Positions 1-39,031 of a stretch of 64,000 nt of DNA are shown in pieces. A model generated the notes under the pieces. The model was not told the origin of the DNA. It did not search any database and worked only from the letters and a program-made list of their open reading frames with translations. Location: NCBI GenBank assembly GCA_022829145.1, contig CM040745.1, positions 23,156,906 to 23,220,905 of the forward strand. The letters run 5' to 3'. Position 1 is the first letter of the stretch; every line of letters begins with the position of its first letter. This DNA is from Albula goreensis (taxonomy: Eukaryota; Chordata; Actinopteri; Albuliformes; Albulidae). The position numbers and the translations under genes were made by a program.

Positions 1-430
1 AAAACTTGAATTGTTGTCGAATAATACTTTGGGACACCTTGAAAGCTTATGTGAGAGGGGCTATTATTGCATGTTCTTCTGCTTTCAAAAATAAAAGTAA
101 AATACATTTATTTAGACAAGAGTTGGTAGATGGTTGAAATAAAAACCACATAAAGTTCACTAATTACAAAAAATGAAAGCAGTGTGAGGCATGAAAAGGC
201 AGTGTACAGTACTACTACTACTACAACACACAAGAATTGGTGTTCTCCCTCCCAGTGCGCATCATTACTCATACTCATCAACTCATCAACTCATAGCAAA
301 GTGAAAGTATTAAAAATTTGGCAAAGTGTGGCATTTTTAAAATTTTCAAAGTCTTTGTAAATGAATCGAAATAATTATTTCTTGTGTCATGTAGAAGTAC
401 AAAAACATGTTCTGAAATGGATTTCCCAGG
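1..430. other. No gene recognised; probably PPP1R1C intron
   Basis: AT-rich sequence without a convincing exon. A short CTA/ACT-rich run lies near 210-230. Its position upstream of plus-strand PPP1R1C exons suggests intronic DNA, which is inference. Confidence 0.4.
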
Positions 431-830
431 GGATAAAGGGCACAGAGTAGTGTGCATGAGGGTCACAGAGGAATAAAGGGCACAGAGTAGTGTGCATGAG
501 GGTCACAGTGGGATAAAGGGCACAGAGTAGTGTGCATGAGGGTCACAGAGGGATAAAGGGCACAGAGTAGTGTATATGAGGGTCACAGTGGGATAAAGGG
601 CACAGAGTAGTGTGCATGAGGGTCACAGAGGGATAAAGGGCACAGAGTAGTGTATATGAGGGTCACAGTGGGATAAAGGGCACAGAGTAGTGTGCATGAG
701 GGTCACAGAGGGATAAAGGGCACAGAGTAGTGTATATGAGGGTCACAGTGGGATAAAGGGCACAGAGTAGTGTATATGAGGGTCACAGTGGGATAAAGGG
801 CACAGAGTAGTGTGCATGAGGGCCACAGCA
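431..830. repeat. 40-bp minisatellite, 10 copies
   Basis: Ten head-to-tail units of exactly 40 bp, each beginning GGATAAAGGGCACAGAGTAG (copy 2 begins GAATAAAGGG). Units fall into two classes, TGTGCATGAG or TGTATATGAG in the middle. In the central part these alternate, giving an 80-bp higher-order period. The last copy degenerates at its end (CCACAGCA). There are no spacers, so it is not a CRISPR array. Confidence 0.97.
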
Positions 831-2196
831 GTCTTCAGCATGAGCACATATACCATGTACCATGTCAGCGATTTTCTTAGACATCCCACAGGAATCTCTT
901 CCATGTCTGACCCATGTTTTGAATATTGCTTGTTTACTGATTCCTGCCTGCATGTGTACTGTCTGGAGATATTCAGGTAATTGGAATAGGGCTATGCTGA
1001 GGATTCAGTTTGCTTTGGTTATGGCTAACATGCAACCTCTGTGTCTCTCTTTCATTTGTTTTATTATTATGTATTATTTTGTATAATTATTATCTTTTTT
1101 TTTTTCAAAATCAAAATTCTCAATTTTTTATTTGGTATATCTATACAGGAGAGCCATCAGAGTGTCAGCAAGAAAACCCTCCCAGTCCTTCATCTATCTC
1201 TCGATAGATTAGTACACGCAGGCCAGTCTCTGTCATGTCTTCCTACTGTATAGCAATCCTTCCCATGTCCATACATGCCTTATAACACATCTGTGTAAGC
1301 CATGATAAGATGTTTCCAATATTCATTTTCTTGTCCTAAATATCAGTTTCTTTGGAGTTGTTAATTTGATTTAACGAAATAAGGCTGAGCATTCCGGATG
1401 ACGTATTTGGACAAGTTTCCCATGTGGATGTCTTTTTCCAGTCAAGAAATCTTATTATGTTTTATGTGATAAATCAAAGAGTAGCTTTATGAGGCATTTG
1501 TCTGTAAATGGAATGTTGGTTTTCTGTGAAAAGAAATGTAAAAAATTGAATAAACAGACCCTTTTGAAAATGTTTGCAGTGGACTAATTTGCAAGGGACA
1601 GAATGTTTATTCAATTGCATGCTCAATTCTTGGAATATTTTGAATTACAGTGAATGAGCAAAATGAGGAACTGGTAGAAAAATAGTATGATAAATGCCTT
1701 CAAACAAAAGTACTTAGTAAGTTAGGACAATTAAAATCCTGTGTTTTTCAGTTTTTATTGAAGAAAAAGGTATTGATATTATTGTCAAAAATGTATTATT
1801 CAAACAAAAATAGTTTCATAACCTGTGAAAGCATAGATAAACCTCTTTGTTCACTATCTCTTTATATTGATGGATACAACTTGTCTTTGATTGTGATTTA
1901 AAATAAATAAAGCCTTGTCAAATTCCCTTGCACAAAGGAATTAATGACCTAGATTCATGCAAATTCATGCAGACATTCTCAACATGAACAATAATACGCT
2001 TATGGATCCAGATTAATTGGTCAAGTTTGTAGTCACTGATATGACCGTGCAAATGATATTGCCTGGTCGCCTATGTTTAGTTAGAACTCAGAGGAGCCCG
2101 TAATTAGCCAATGCTCAGGGGTCACCTGAGGTCGGTCAGTGCTCAGGGGTCAGACTCTCAGAGGTGACAAGGGTTGTCTGTGCATTGCTTTCACAG
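831..2196. other. No gene recognised; probable PPP1R1C intron
   Basis: AT-rich non-coding sequence. A short open stretch after an ACAG acceptor at about 1149 ends in an early stop without a donor and was not accepted as an exon. Confidence 0.4.
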
Positions 2197-2352
2197 GCAG
2201 GGAGCAGGCAGGCACCCACAGAGCTTGTGAGGAAGTGAGAGATGGACAGCACCACAGACATTCACACTCAGACACACCCTCAGTGGAGTGGACAGGGGCC
2301 ACACCCAGACGTAAAGACACACCCTACCAGCACCAGCATCCATTTGCCCCAG
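2197..2352 (+). CDS. ppp1r1c: PPP1R1C probable penultimate coding exon
   Basis: A 156-nt segment bounded by CTTTCACAG at its left and CAG|GTAGGG at its right, open in only one frame. It would encode a basic, His/Pro-rich stretch ending ATPRRKDTPYQHQHPFAP. The ATPRRKDTPY part weakly resembles human PPP1R1C ASPKQRKQSVY. It enters in phase 1 and leaves in phase 1, exactly what the firm last exon at 3414 needs (G|AG giving Glu). Similarity is weak, so the call rests mainly on splice sites, phase and position. The alternative is a chance open segment. Confidence 0.42.
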
Positions 2353-2652
2353 GTAGGGCATTTTCCCCAGCACACAATAGCAGAGTGATTATCTTGCAAC
2401 TCAATTGCAATACACAGCATAAGAAAACAACAAGATCTACTTTCCTTTGTTTTGTTAGTGTTTATTGTATGTCTGGTATTAGCATCCTGAAAGAGAACCA
2501 ATTCAGTGATGATGAGGTGTGTGAGAACAGTTTTATAAATCATTAAAATATGTGTACATATGTTTTCTACTCACTGTGTGCTCATAGAAAAGAGCTGATG
2601 AAAGGTTTTTATTTTATTATAAATGTGTATTCTTGTTTTTCAAGGTCACAGC

Positions 2653-2765
2653 CAGTGCCCTCCATAAGTATTGGCACAGTGAAGTCAAATTTAAATACTC
2701 CTGCAATGTGTTTCTATATACAAAGTGGACATGAGGCAGATTTACAGAAGGTGACATTTTAGGTC
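2653..2765 (+). mobile_element. Tc1/mariner-like solo end (fragment)
   Basis: Begins CAGTGCCCTCCATAAGTATT followed by GGCACAGTGAAG, which closely matches the terminal inverted repeat of fish Tc1-like elements as I remember them. No matching opposite end or transposase was found nearby, so it is a solo end or a decayed short element. The right limit is approximate. Confidence 0.45.
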
Positions 2766-3180
2766 TGAGTAATTAAATGTATGTATATCTTACGATAACA
2801 GCCTTGTTGTATTTATGTGGGAAGACATAGAGGAATTATCACTGTAATCATGCTAATACAAGCTGTCAGCTGCAGCACTGAGAGCCATGCCTGTATGGTG
2901 CACATCTTAGCATGAATGAGACTAGATCCTGTCACCTAATCCTGTCACCATGCATCCAGATGGTCACCCAGCAGGATGGTGGTCACCTGATCTTGCAGTA
3001 GAGTTTTGCTCATCACTTTGCTTCCACCCAGTAATGCAGTGTAGACCTCTGAGCAGGGATCTGGGATGGGCGCGTTATTTATCAGACAGTGATGGGTTCA
3101 TGATCAAATAACCAATAAGGGAGGTGGTTACCTCCTGCCATAATGCTGTATTTATTGACTTTACAACAGGAAGAGAAGTA

Positions 3181-3282
<102 letters not shown>

Positions 3283-3413
3283 TCTGTGTGTCTGTTTGTG
3301 TGTGAGGGGGAGGAGGAGCCAGTGAATGTATCTATTGATTCCAGTAATGTAATTAGAGAAGGATCTGCCTCTTCATATGTGAACCTTCATATGAATCTGT
3401 CTCCCAATCACAG

Positions 3414-3541
3414 AGGGCAAGCTGCTGAAGATGCCTACAGAGTCTTCATTCCCTGAAGAGGAGGAGGGCGTGAATGAGCAGGATTCTTTCCCTGATGAGG
3501 AAGAGGGCCTTAGTGAGCAGGAGGAAGACAGGAATCCTTAG
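3414..3541 (+). CDS. ppp1r1c: PPP1R1C (IPP5) last coding exon, C-terminus
   Basis: Last coding exon of protein phosphatase 1 regulatory inhibitor subunit 1C, a small cytosolic PP1 inhibitor of the DARPP-32/inhibitor-1 family. After the acceptor CAATCACAG it reads (E)GKLLKMPTESSFPEEEEG, then VNEQDSFPDEEEGLSEQ, and ends EEDRNP with TAG at 3539-3541. Human PPP1R1C ends GQNESAFPEEEEGTNEREEQ plus three residues, so the acidic tail is unmistakable. The fish tail carries the acidic block twice (SFPEEEEGVNEQ and SFPDEEEGLSEQ), where the remembered human protein has it once. The PP1-binding KIQF motif and the N-terminal exons lie outside the window to the left. The gene converges on PDE1A, as in human. 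Confidence 0.85.
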
Positions 3542-3964
3542 AGAATGCACAGTTATTTCTGCATTAATCTCATTGTATGAAAGGTTGAAATGCTTATTCT
3601 GGTGCAAGAATTGTAGACATTTTGCCACCAAAGGGATTTGGTCATATTAATTTCCACCTGTGTGGGACTCAAGCTTCCTGTCTACAGTATGTTCCTGTCT
3701 AATGTATGTTAATTCCTTCAGCATTAAGCATTATTAGTCCATTGGCAGACGTGTTCTTCCAAATATTTGGAAGGCTTTGCTGTTGTTTGCCTTGACTTGG
3801 TATGGATTACAGTCAAGCCATTCTCATTCAGACTTGTGTTCATGTACTTATTCGTTTTTGACCATATGATGAGAAAACACCACAAAACAACCAGCATAAT
3901 GGCATTGCAGCAATATAGAGAAAATCAGTTTAGTCAATACCTAATATAATCTGGCATAAAAACT

Positions 3965-3978
3965 AATAAATCTTTATT
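3965..3978. terminator. Candidate polyadenylation signals on both strands
   Basis: AATAAA on the plus strand (3965-3970) sits two bases from TTTATT (3973-3978), which is AATAAA on the minus strand. The plus signal is about 425 bp after the PPP1R1C stop and fits its 3' end. The minus signal could serve a long PDE1A 3' UTR, but that is less certain. Confidence 0.5.
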
Positions 3979-5870
3979 TTTAAAAGGACTGAAAGTTTTT
4001 CATTACCTTCTTTCATTTCATTTGTGACAAAAAAGGAAATATTTTTGGAAAAAGGTCAGTGAGATAAATTTCTGATACATAAAGATCTGAAGATTTTTGT
4101 AGCTTTTTCTTTCTTCTGGAAAATGATTTGAACACATCCAAGATATAATGGAACAGTTGCAGAAATTTTACTTCTTCATTACTGTCTTCTGATATTTGGG
4201 ATTGTAAAGTCCCAGACACAGATAGACAGAAAACACTGATGGGATCTCTGATGGTTTTTGCATGGCCTCTAATGTGCATTAAAGAGAAAGTGAATAAAAT
4301 AGTCTAACGTGCGCCAGTGGTTAAGTGTGGCATTGCATTTCACTTAATGCATCCTTGTGATCACAGGACCAGACAAGTGCTTGCAAAACCTCAGAGCTAT
4401 CATGTCCATCTACTTCCTCTAGCCTTTGTCTACTCCTGGCTTTAAAATTGACATGAATCCAAATGCAGACATGCAAATCAGAAAATGCCAATAGTGACAA
4501 GAGTTTCACGCCACAGACATTTATCAAACCCTTGTTCAAATAAAAAAAAGTCAATAATGAATGCCTGAGTACTTTTGAATTTGTTTTTACAAGTTTGTCT
4601 AACAATTAAATTAATAGTGTTGAGATATTGTTGTGTAAGATAAAATTTTAAGAGAAACACTTAAAATCATTTCTTGCCAATTCATCCGTCAGAACTTTGA
4701 AGTATGAAAAGTCATAGGTTTTCTGTTGGACCCATTTACGTTTCTAATTTGGTGATTTTGTATGTGTTTTCTAACATCACATAATAATCAATTGCATGCT
4801 ATACGTTCCACAATTAGTTCTCACTGGCCGTGTTAAAGTTACAAGTTTGTATATGCAGACTGCATGTGTGAATGTGAGGCTCTGCAAATGCATTGAGATG
4901 AATTAATCACAAAGATAGCATTCATTCCAAATAAACAGTTGTGCTCTGTTCTGCCTAGATGCCTTTGAAATGTCTGGGACATTTTGATGACTCCCTTTTA
5001 AAATCATATTTATAAATAGCTAATCTTATGATATCTATGCTAGTTAGACAAGGTAATGAAAATACTTTCCTGAAAAGAGGTTTGATAACCATCCAAAACC
5101 ACAGTTCCAAAACCAATGAGCCTTAGCATGATCCACATTTAAAATCTAAACTCTGTCTTCCAGCCAAGGTGCAGCTTCCCACCAAGCTGCAAGAAGCTAC
5201 TCCAGAGCATTCTTCCTCATTTCTGCAATATGGGACTAAGATTTACTAACCCAGCGCATCATTAGCATACATCCAACATTACACATGACACGCATTCATT
5301 TGGGGCTTTATACCACCTTAGCCTTAGGTCACACATCTGTACTCTATGCTTAAGGGTCATCCATGTAACATTAAGGTCAATTTACAAATCTAAAATGGAA
5401 ATGTTAATGAAGCTTAATGGCCTTGGGAGAACTGAGGCTAGAAAATTTCAATTCTGAGAGCATATTTTCTAACAGACTGAGCTGAGCAGACAATGTATTT
5501 TAAGAAAACTATAAGTGTTATCTGATTTTATCAAAATAATGAGATTACTCCAAAAAATATGAAAGTCAATTGGAATCTATGGATGCAGAAACTACCACAC
5601 AAAGGTCTCAAATTTGATACAGACATCAATCCAGTATATCAGCATTATCTTCAGTATATCTATAATATCTTTGGCTCTATCTTTCCAGTGAGCTCCATCT
5701 GCCACTGTAGAAATCTCAATGGAAATTAGAAATTAAGAAAAAAGATCATTACAAACTGTGGTGCACAGGGTAACTGGACCCCGACTTTAATAAATTACAA
5801 TACAGTAGACTGAAAAAAATACAAAACAAACAAAAATAGCATGTGGGAAGCAAAGCTGAGGCAGTGTGGA
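3979..5870. other. Convergent intergenic / 3' UTR region
   Basis: No firm gene between the PPP1R1C 3' end and the PDE1A terminal exon. Several minus-strand acceptor-like sites with short open tails (near 5180 and 5704) were considered as alternative last PDE1A exons and left uncalled. The left part is probably partly PDE1A 3' UTR. Confidence 0.4.
5786..5791 (-). terminator. pde1a: Possible PDE1A poly(A) signal (ATTAAA)
   Basis: TTTAAT on the plus strand reads ATTAAA on the minus strand, about 80 bp after the proposed PDE1A stop at 5871. The site is short and common, so support is weak. Confidence 0.3.
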
Positions 5871-34231
<28,361 letters not shown>

Positions 34232-37200
34232 GGTAGGTGTCCTATGGTGAAATAGCAGTTATCAGGTTCTGTATCCAAAAGCTGGATTTCCCTGTCTTCA
34301 TAGCATTCTGGCTATTAGTGTCCCTGCACAGCGGAGTTCTCTCTATCAGCATGTATTAGCCTGTCAAAGCAAAGAGACACTCAACTGCCGCAGCTCCTGC
34401 AGGGGCTGCCTGTTTCTAACTGTCAGATGGTCAAGTCAGTCTCTCTCTCTCTCGCTCTCTCTCTCGCTCTCTCTCTCTCTCTTACACACTCACTCTCCCT
34501 CCCTGGCTTCTGTCCTCACACACAGGTGGCTGCTATCGTGATGTATACCCAGAATACACAGCGATCCCCCCCTCCCCAGCTCACACCATGCAAGAAGTCA
34601 TCTGCATTCTCCCACGTAAGCCGAGTGGATGGACACCTGCCGTTAAAAAGAGAGCGCTCCAGTGCACTTCGCAGGTACATATTCCCAACAAATCCACTGC
34701 TCGCTGCCTGGGATGTCAGCAGAGTTAACAGATGGCATCAGGCATGACAGTGGCACCTCTCGCTTTCGGAAAACAGAGCCAGTCTCTGGGCATGGTCCTG
34801 GCACCAGAGGGATTTCTGACACGAGGGAGGTAGATTTCATCACACCGAGTCCAAAAGCCGACAAGGAAATGAGAAAAAGAGGCCTGTGAAAATCCTTTCA
34901 AGAGCACAAATCCGCTGCACTTGTCAAGCTCCACGGCAAAGCACTGAAGTACAAAGATGGGCAGCTGCTGATGCGGTAATCAGGCCCGTCTGCCTTTTTA
35001 TCTGAAAAGCTTGCATCGTGCGAGATGGGCAGGATTTATTCAGCACCGGTGAATACCTTCAGCGGCTCCTGATCAGAAAGGGAGTAGTAATGACATTAAC
35101 CTCGGCAACAGCATCCTGTTTCCTCTGCCTGCGCAGACGTGCTGCTGTACCCTGATATCCCCTACTCCACTGCTGCAGAAGGAAGAGCAGCGGAGAGCGC
35201 TGCTGAAAATTTCATGATTGTTTGAATCACCCAGCCTGATCAGCAGGGCAGACAGAGGGATGGGGAGTGCGGCTGGAGGGGTGGGCTTGGATTGAACACC
35301 ATGCATCTACAACAAACCCAAAAATGTGACAGATCACAAAGAATAGCTCATTAGCAGGTAGCATAATGGCCTCACATTATTTGTATAAACACCAAATTTA
35401 GACCCATCTGCTGAAATGGAATAACAGCAAAAGCAAAAATCAGTAAAACAGTCCCATCTTAACATTTTTATAAAGAAGAATGTCATGCTCCCTGATGTCA
35501 CAGCTGATATTTGCAGTCATTGAATGCAAATTATTTTATTGGGGTCTGTTTTCTCGAGTTCCGCTGAATTAAAGGGGGCAACTTAATCGTTCCGAAATTA
35601 GCCTGTTGCAACAACGGAAGAGATTTCCTCCATCAGATTACTGATGCATACTGTCCATTACAAACGGCATCTCATTAGTTCCAGTTCTCTCAGAGCTTCA
35701 TTTCTCATTCTTTTTATTATATTTATAACATTACACCTGAAATATAAAATAAGAACATAAAAAACACCCAAAAATTCTAAGTTATTAATGAGTTTGTTAA
35801 AACAGTAAAATGGCAAATGTTTCATTTCAAACACAGAAGATTCAAGTATGCTGTTTCAAAAGTAAAATTCGAAAAAACAAATACACCTTGTTGCTACACC
35901 AAAAGAGTCCATAGCAATGATGGACTTTCATCTCAAAAAAGACTGCAGTTGTGTGTTTCTTCATTAGGAGAGATGGGATTAGTGTTGTTTGTACAGAAAT
36001 GAATGCAGGGGTAATGCACTTCCTTAGATTATTTTTCACACACATTTCATAATCCATATGAAGCAGTTCTGATGAATACACAGCATACAGACTTAATGCT
36101 CATATTGAATCTGTAAATAAGGCACAATTCCTTTTTGCTCTCTCTTATAAAATGGCCATTGAAGAGTGGGGTTGCTATAGAAACAGATTTTCTTGTTGCA
36201 GAAATTACTGTGCTGGAGGTGATGGTGCCTTTGTCAAATCTGACATGTGACAAGGGTATGAATTAACACTATGCATTTCACTGTGTGCACTTAGTAATGT
36301 AAATCATTTTACTTATTTGTAGTTCTTCATTGTGAATTATGTATAGAACTGCATGGTATTATGACAGATTGTGCACTGTGCAGAAATATTCTCTCACTGG
36401 AGCCCCTAACACATCACAATGCAAACAGTTAAACAGAAATAAGCTGCTTGAGTGGCTCATTAATAAGATGAATATGATATATTTTCAGAATGAAAGTTTT
36501 CCTTTTCTGTAAAATGCAGATATTTACTCCAGGCCGAATGTGGTAAACACTGAAGATGTATATACCTTTTGACCCAAGTGATCAATGACATGCAGTGTTC
36601 CCATTAGAAGTATAATTTAATGTGTTATCTGGGAAACACAAAGCTCAAAGCTGTGCCGTTTATTAGGAGTTGGCATTCAACGATATTATGGTTATGGATT
36701 CTCTAATCCTATAACTGAACCTCAATCAGTTAAGAATAATTCCCAATTGACTACTCACTATATGTAAATAAATAAACACATAAACAAATTAATACATTCC
36801 TGCTCCTGTTCAACTCATGGAACAACCAAGAAATAACTTTAATTATATGTCATACACCATATATAATACTTCTATACTCATGACATAACACATGTTATAA
36901 CCACTTCTAATATTGAATTACAGTTTATGATCAACATATGACTGTAACAGTGTTGTGTCATACTTCTGACAAGGGTATGTAGGCTTTAAGGTGTAAACTT
37001 CAATGAAGAGTTTACCAAAAATTTAAATATGGAGAGATCATTACGATTACTATCATAATTGGTAGTCTATATATCCAATAAAACTTCAGAAGTTTGAAAC
37101 ACATACAAGCAATACAAATATTTGATTGGTACCAGTGCATATAATATTTCATTTTGAAAAAAAGGCTGGTAGTGGATAGAAATATTCAGTTGAATAAAGA

Positions 37201-38902
37201 TAATTTGGGCAGCAACTCTTGTTGCATCATTTATTAACACAGCTAATCAGAGCTTTGAAACATGTTAGCTGTAGTTTGTAGTAAATTATACAAAGGGAAT
37301 TACTGTCTGAATTTTTATGTTTTCCATCTCAATATAAGTCTTTGTTGTTGCTGAAAATGGTGAGTAAATTGTTATTAATTTGAATATGGGGTTGGTGAAT
37401 GACACATTAGATTATATTTGATGCTAAAGTTCCAATCGCATCAACAACCTACTTTCAGCTGAAGAACTGAGCTATTTTAAATACATTACTGACATTTATT
37501 CGCTCAGCATTGCAATTACACATAGCTTAACCTTACGAAATTCTGAATATTTATTTGGTTTAGATGTTTGCAGGTTTCAGGACCATACTCAAAGTCAAGC
37601 TCAGGCGAGAGAGACATAAGATGGAGATCTATTCTATGAAAGATAGACTTCCAGTTGCAGCTAACTAAAGCTGTCACCATGGAGACCTCCAGACAAGCAA
37701 CAAGAGAGAAAAATAGTATACCTTGCGTGTCATGAATGTTCATATTCTAGAGTACGAGACACAGTCAGTGCCTTTCAACAAAGACTAATTACTATGATTG
37801 TCAAAACAGAAATGTGATGTATCCGTACAGGATCTTGTATAAGGCTAATAAAGTGTATCCTTTACACATACCATAAGGACATATGTAGTTCAAAGTGGAA
37901 AAAACTCAATTATCTTCAGTGAGTTGTTAAAAATCTGATATTGAGCATATTTATTACTGTTCAGATTGAATTTATTACACATATAATTATGCTGCATTTA
38001 ATATTTGGAGCTAACTAACATATATTTTAACACTATTAACTATCTAATGTCTTGAATATCTCAGAAAAGGAACAAACAGGCTGACATGTATGGAGAATGA
38101 AATTCTGATTGCATTGTACATGTGAGAGCTGAAAGTGAGAAAAAGAAAGAATACTTAATTATATGTATGGTAACTCACAAATTTTACTGAATACTAAGAC
38201 TATAAATGTATCTTTACATTTATATATATTTATATATATTTACATTTTTTATAAATGGACCTCAAAACTCAATTTACATCTGTCTAGTATTGGAGGGTGG
38301 TATATTAGTGGATCAGAGAAAGCCTGTTTACTGACTTTAAGCCTCCACAAGCTACAAGGCACATATGGCTGTTTCAAGAGCCATCTTACCCACCGAGGGC
38401 CTGCTATACAGATCAACTTACTTAGGCAGCTAATATCAGATGAAGAATTGACATAATGACAGCACTGCCTCAACAAATCTGCTCATCAAGATCAATATGT
38501 TAAATCAGAGAAGTTTATATTCTTTGATGTGAGAGTGTTCTTGTTCTTTGTCTTTTGTCAGTTAACTCTAATTATGTCAAAAATTACTTGATGTTAGGAC
38601 CAGACATACGTTTTAATATAAAAGTAATGAGAACTCTTCACAATTCTTATTTTTAAGTTAAGTTACAAAACAGAGAGAACTATGCTTTATGGATAGGAAG
38701 TCTGTGTTTGTTTCGTTCACTCTGTGTTTTCTTTCACTCTGTCTCTTTCTCTCCTCCATCTTTCATTCTACAACTGCTGTTGAATAATGTTCTTAATGAT
38801 TCATCATTACCCTCCATTGATCTTTCTCCTTACACTAATGGAAAATTAGCACATTTAGGTGTATTGATCTGGCTGTCCTTGAATTGAGAGCTTCCCACTC
38901 AC
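34232..38902 (-). other. Upstream region of brain-type PDE1A exon
   Basis: Contains a CT/GA tract (34441-34482) and a GC-richer stretch (about 34540-35300) that could include promoter sequence. From about 35340 on it is AT-rich with no recognised gene. Confidence 0.4.
34441..34482. repeat. (CT)n microsatellite
   Basis: CT run with two CG interruptions, GA-rich on the PDE1A sense strand, about 210 bp upstream of the brain-type ATG. Confidence 0.95.
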
Positions 38903-39031
38903 CTACTTAACAAGTTTATGCACCAGGTGGATGTCCATCAAGGCGAAGAGAGGCTTCTGTACATTTGTGGTAGCAACTAACACCTGATGTCTTAGCATGA
39001 CTAGCGGTGACAGTCCTCTGACTGCACCACT
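38903..39031 (-). other. Cassette-exon-like segment (leader or poison exon?)
   Basis: 129 nt (43 codons) between a strong acceptor (CTATCTTTTTCCAG|A) and a strong donor (TAG|GTGAGT) on the minus strand. One frame is open across it, SGAVRGLSPLVMLRHQVLVA then TTNVQKPLFALMDIHLVHKL and VK, stopping at the TAG just before the donor. I recognise no family. It lies between the orphan exon at 52338 and the PDE1A exon at 34131, so it may be a 5' UTR cassette. Confidence 0.35.

Noticed and set aside
1149-1206. Possible PPP1R1C exon reading GEPSECQQENPPSPSSISR
   Set aside because: It has an acceptor-like ACAG but no donor before the stop, and no firm similarity to PPP1R1C.
5704-5704. Alternative last PDE1A exon starting here (acceptor TTTCTACAG)
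   Set aside because: Phase allows it, but the 36-codon tail is hydrophobic and AT-rich and less coding-like than the 5871-5917 candidate. Not excluded. A shorter one near 5180 was passed over too.
34427-34934. ORFs on both strands around the CT tract
   Set aside because: Overlapping ORFs on both strands in a GC-rich upstream region, with no recognisable domain.
38903-39031. Coding link from the 52338 exon
   Set aside because: In the incoming phase 1 it meets a stop (GCA TAA) before its donor, so it can only be a leader or poison exon.
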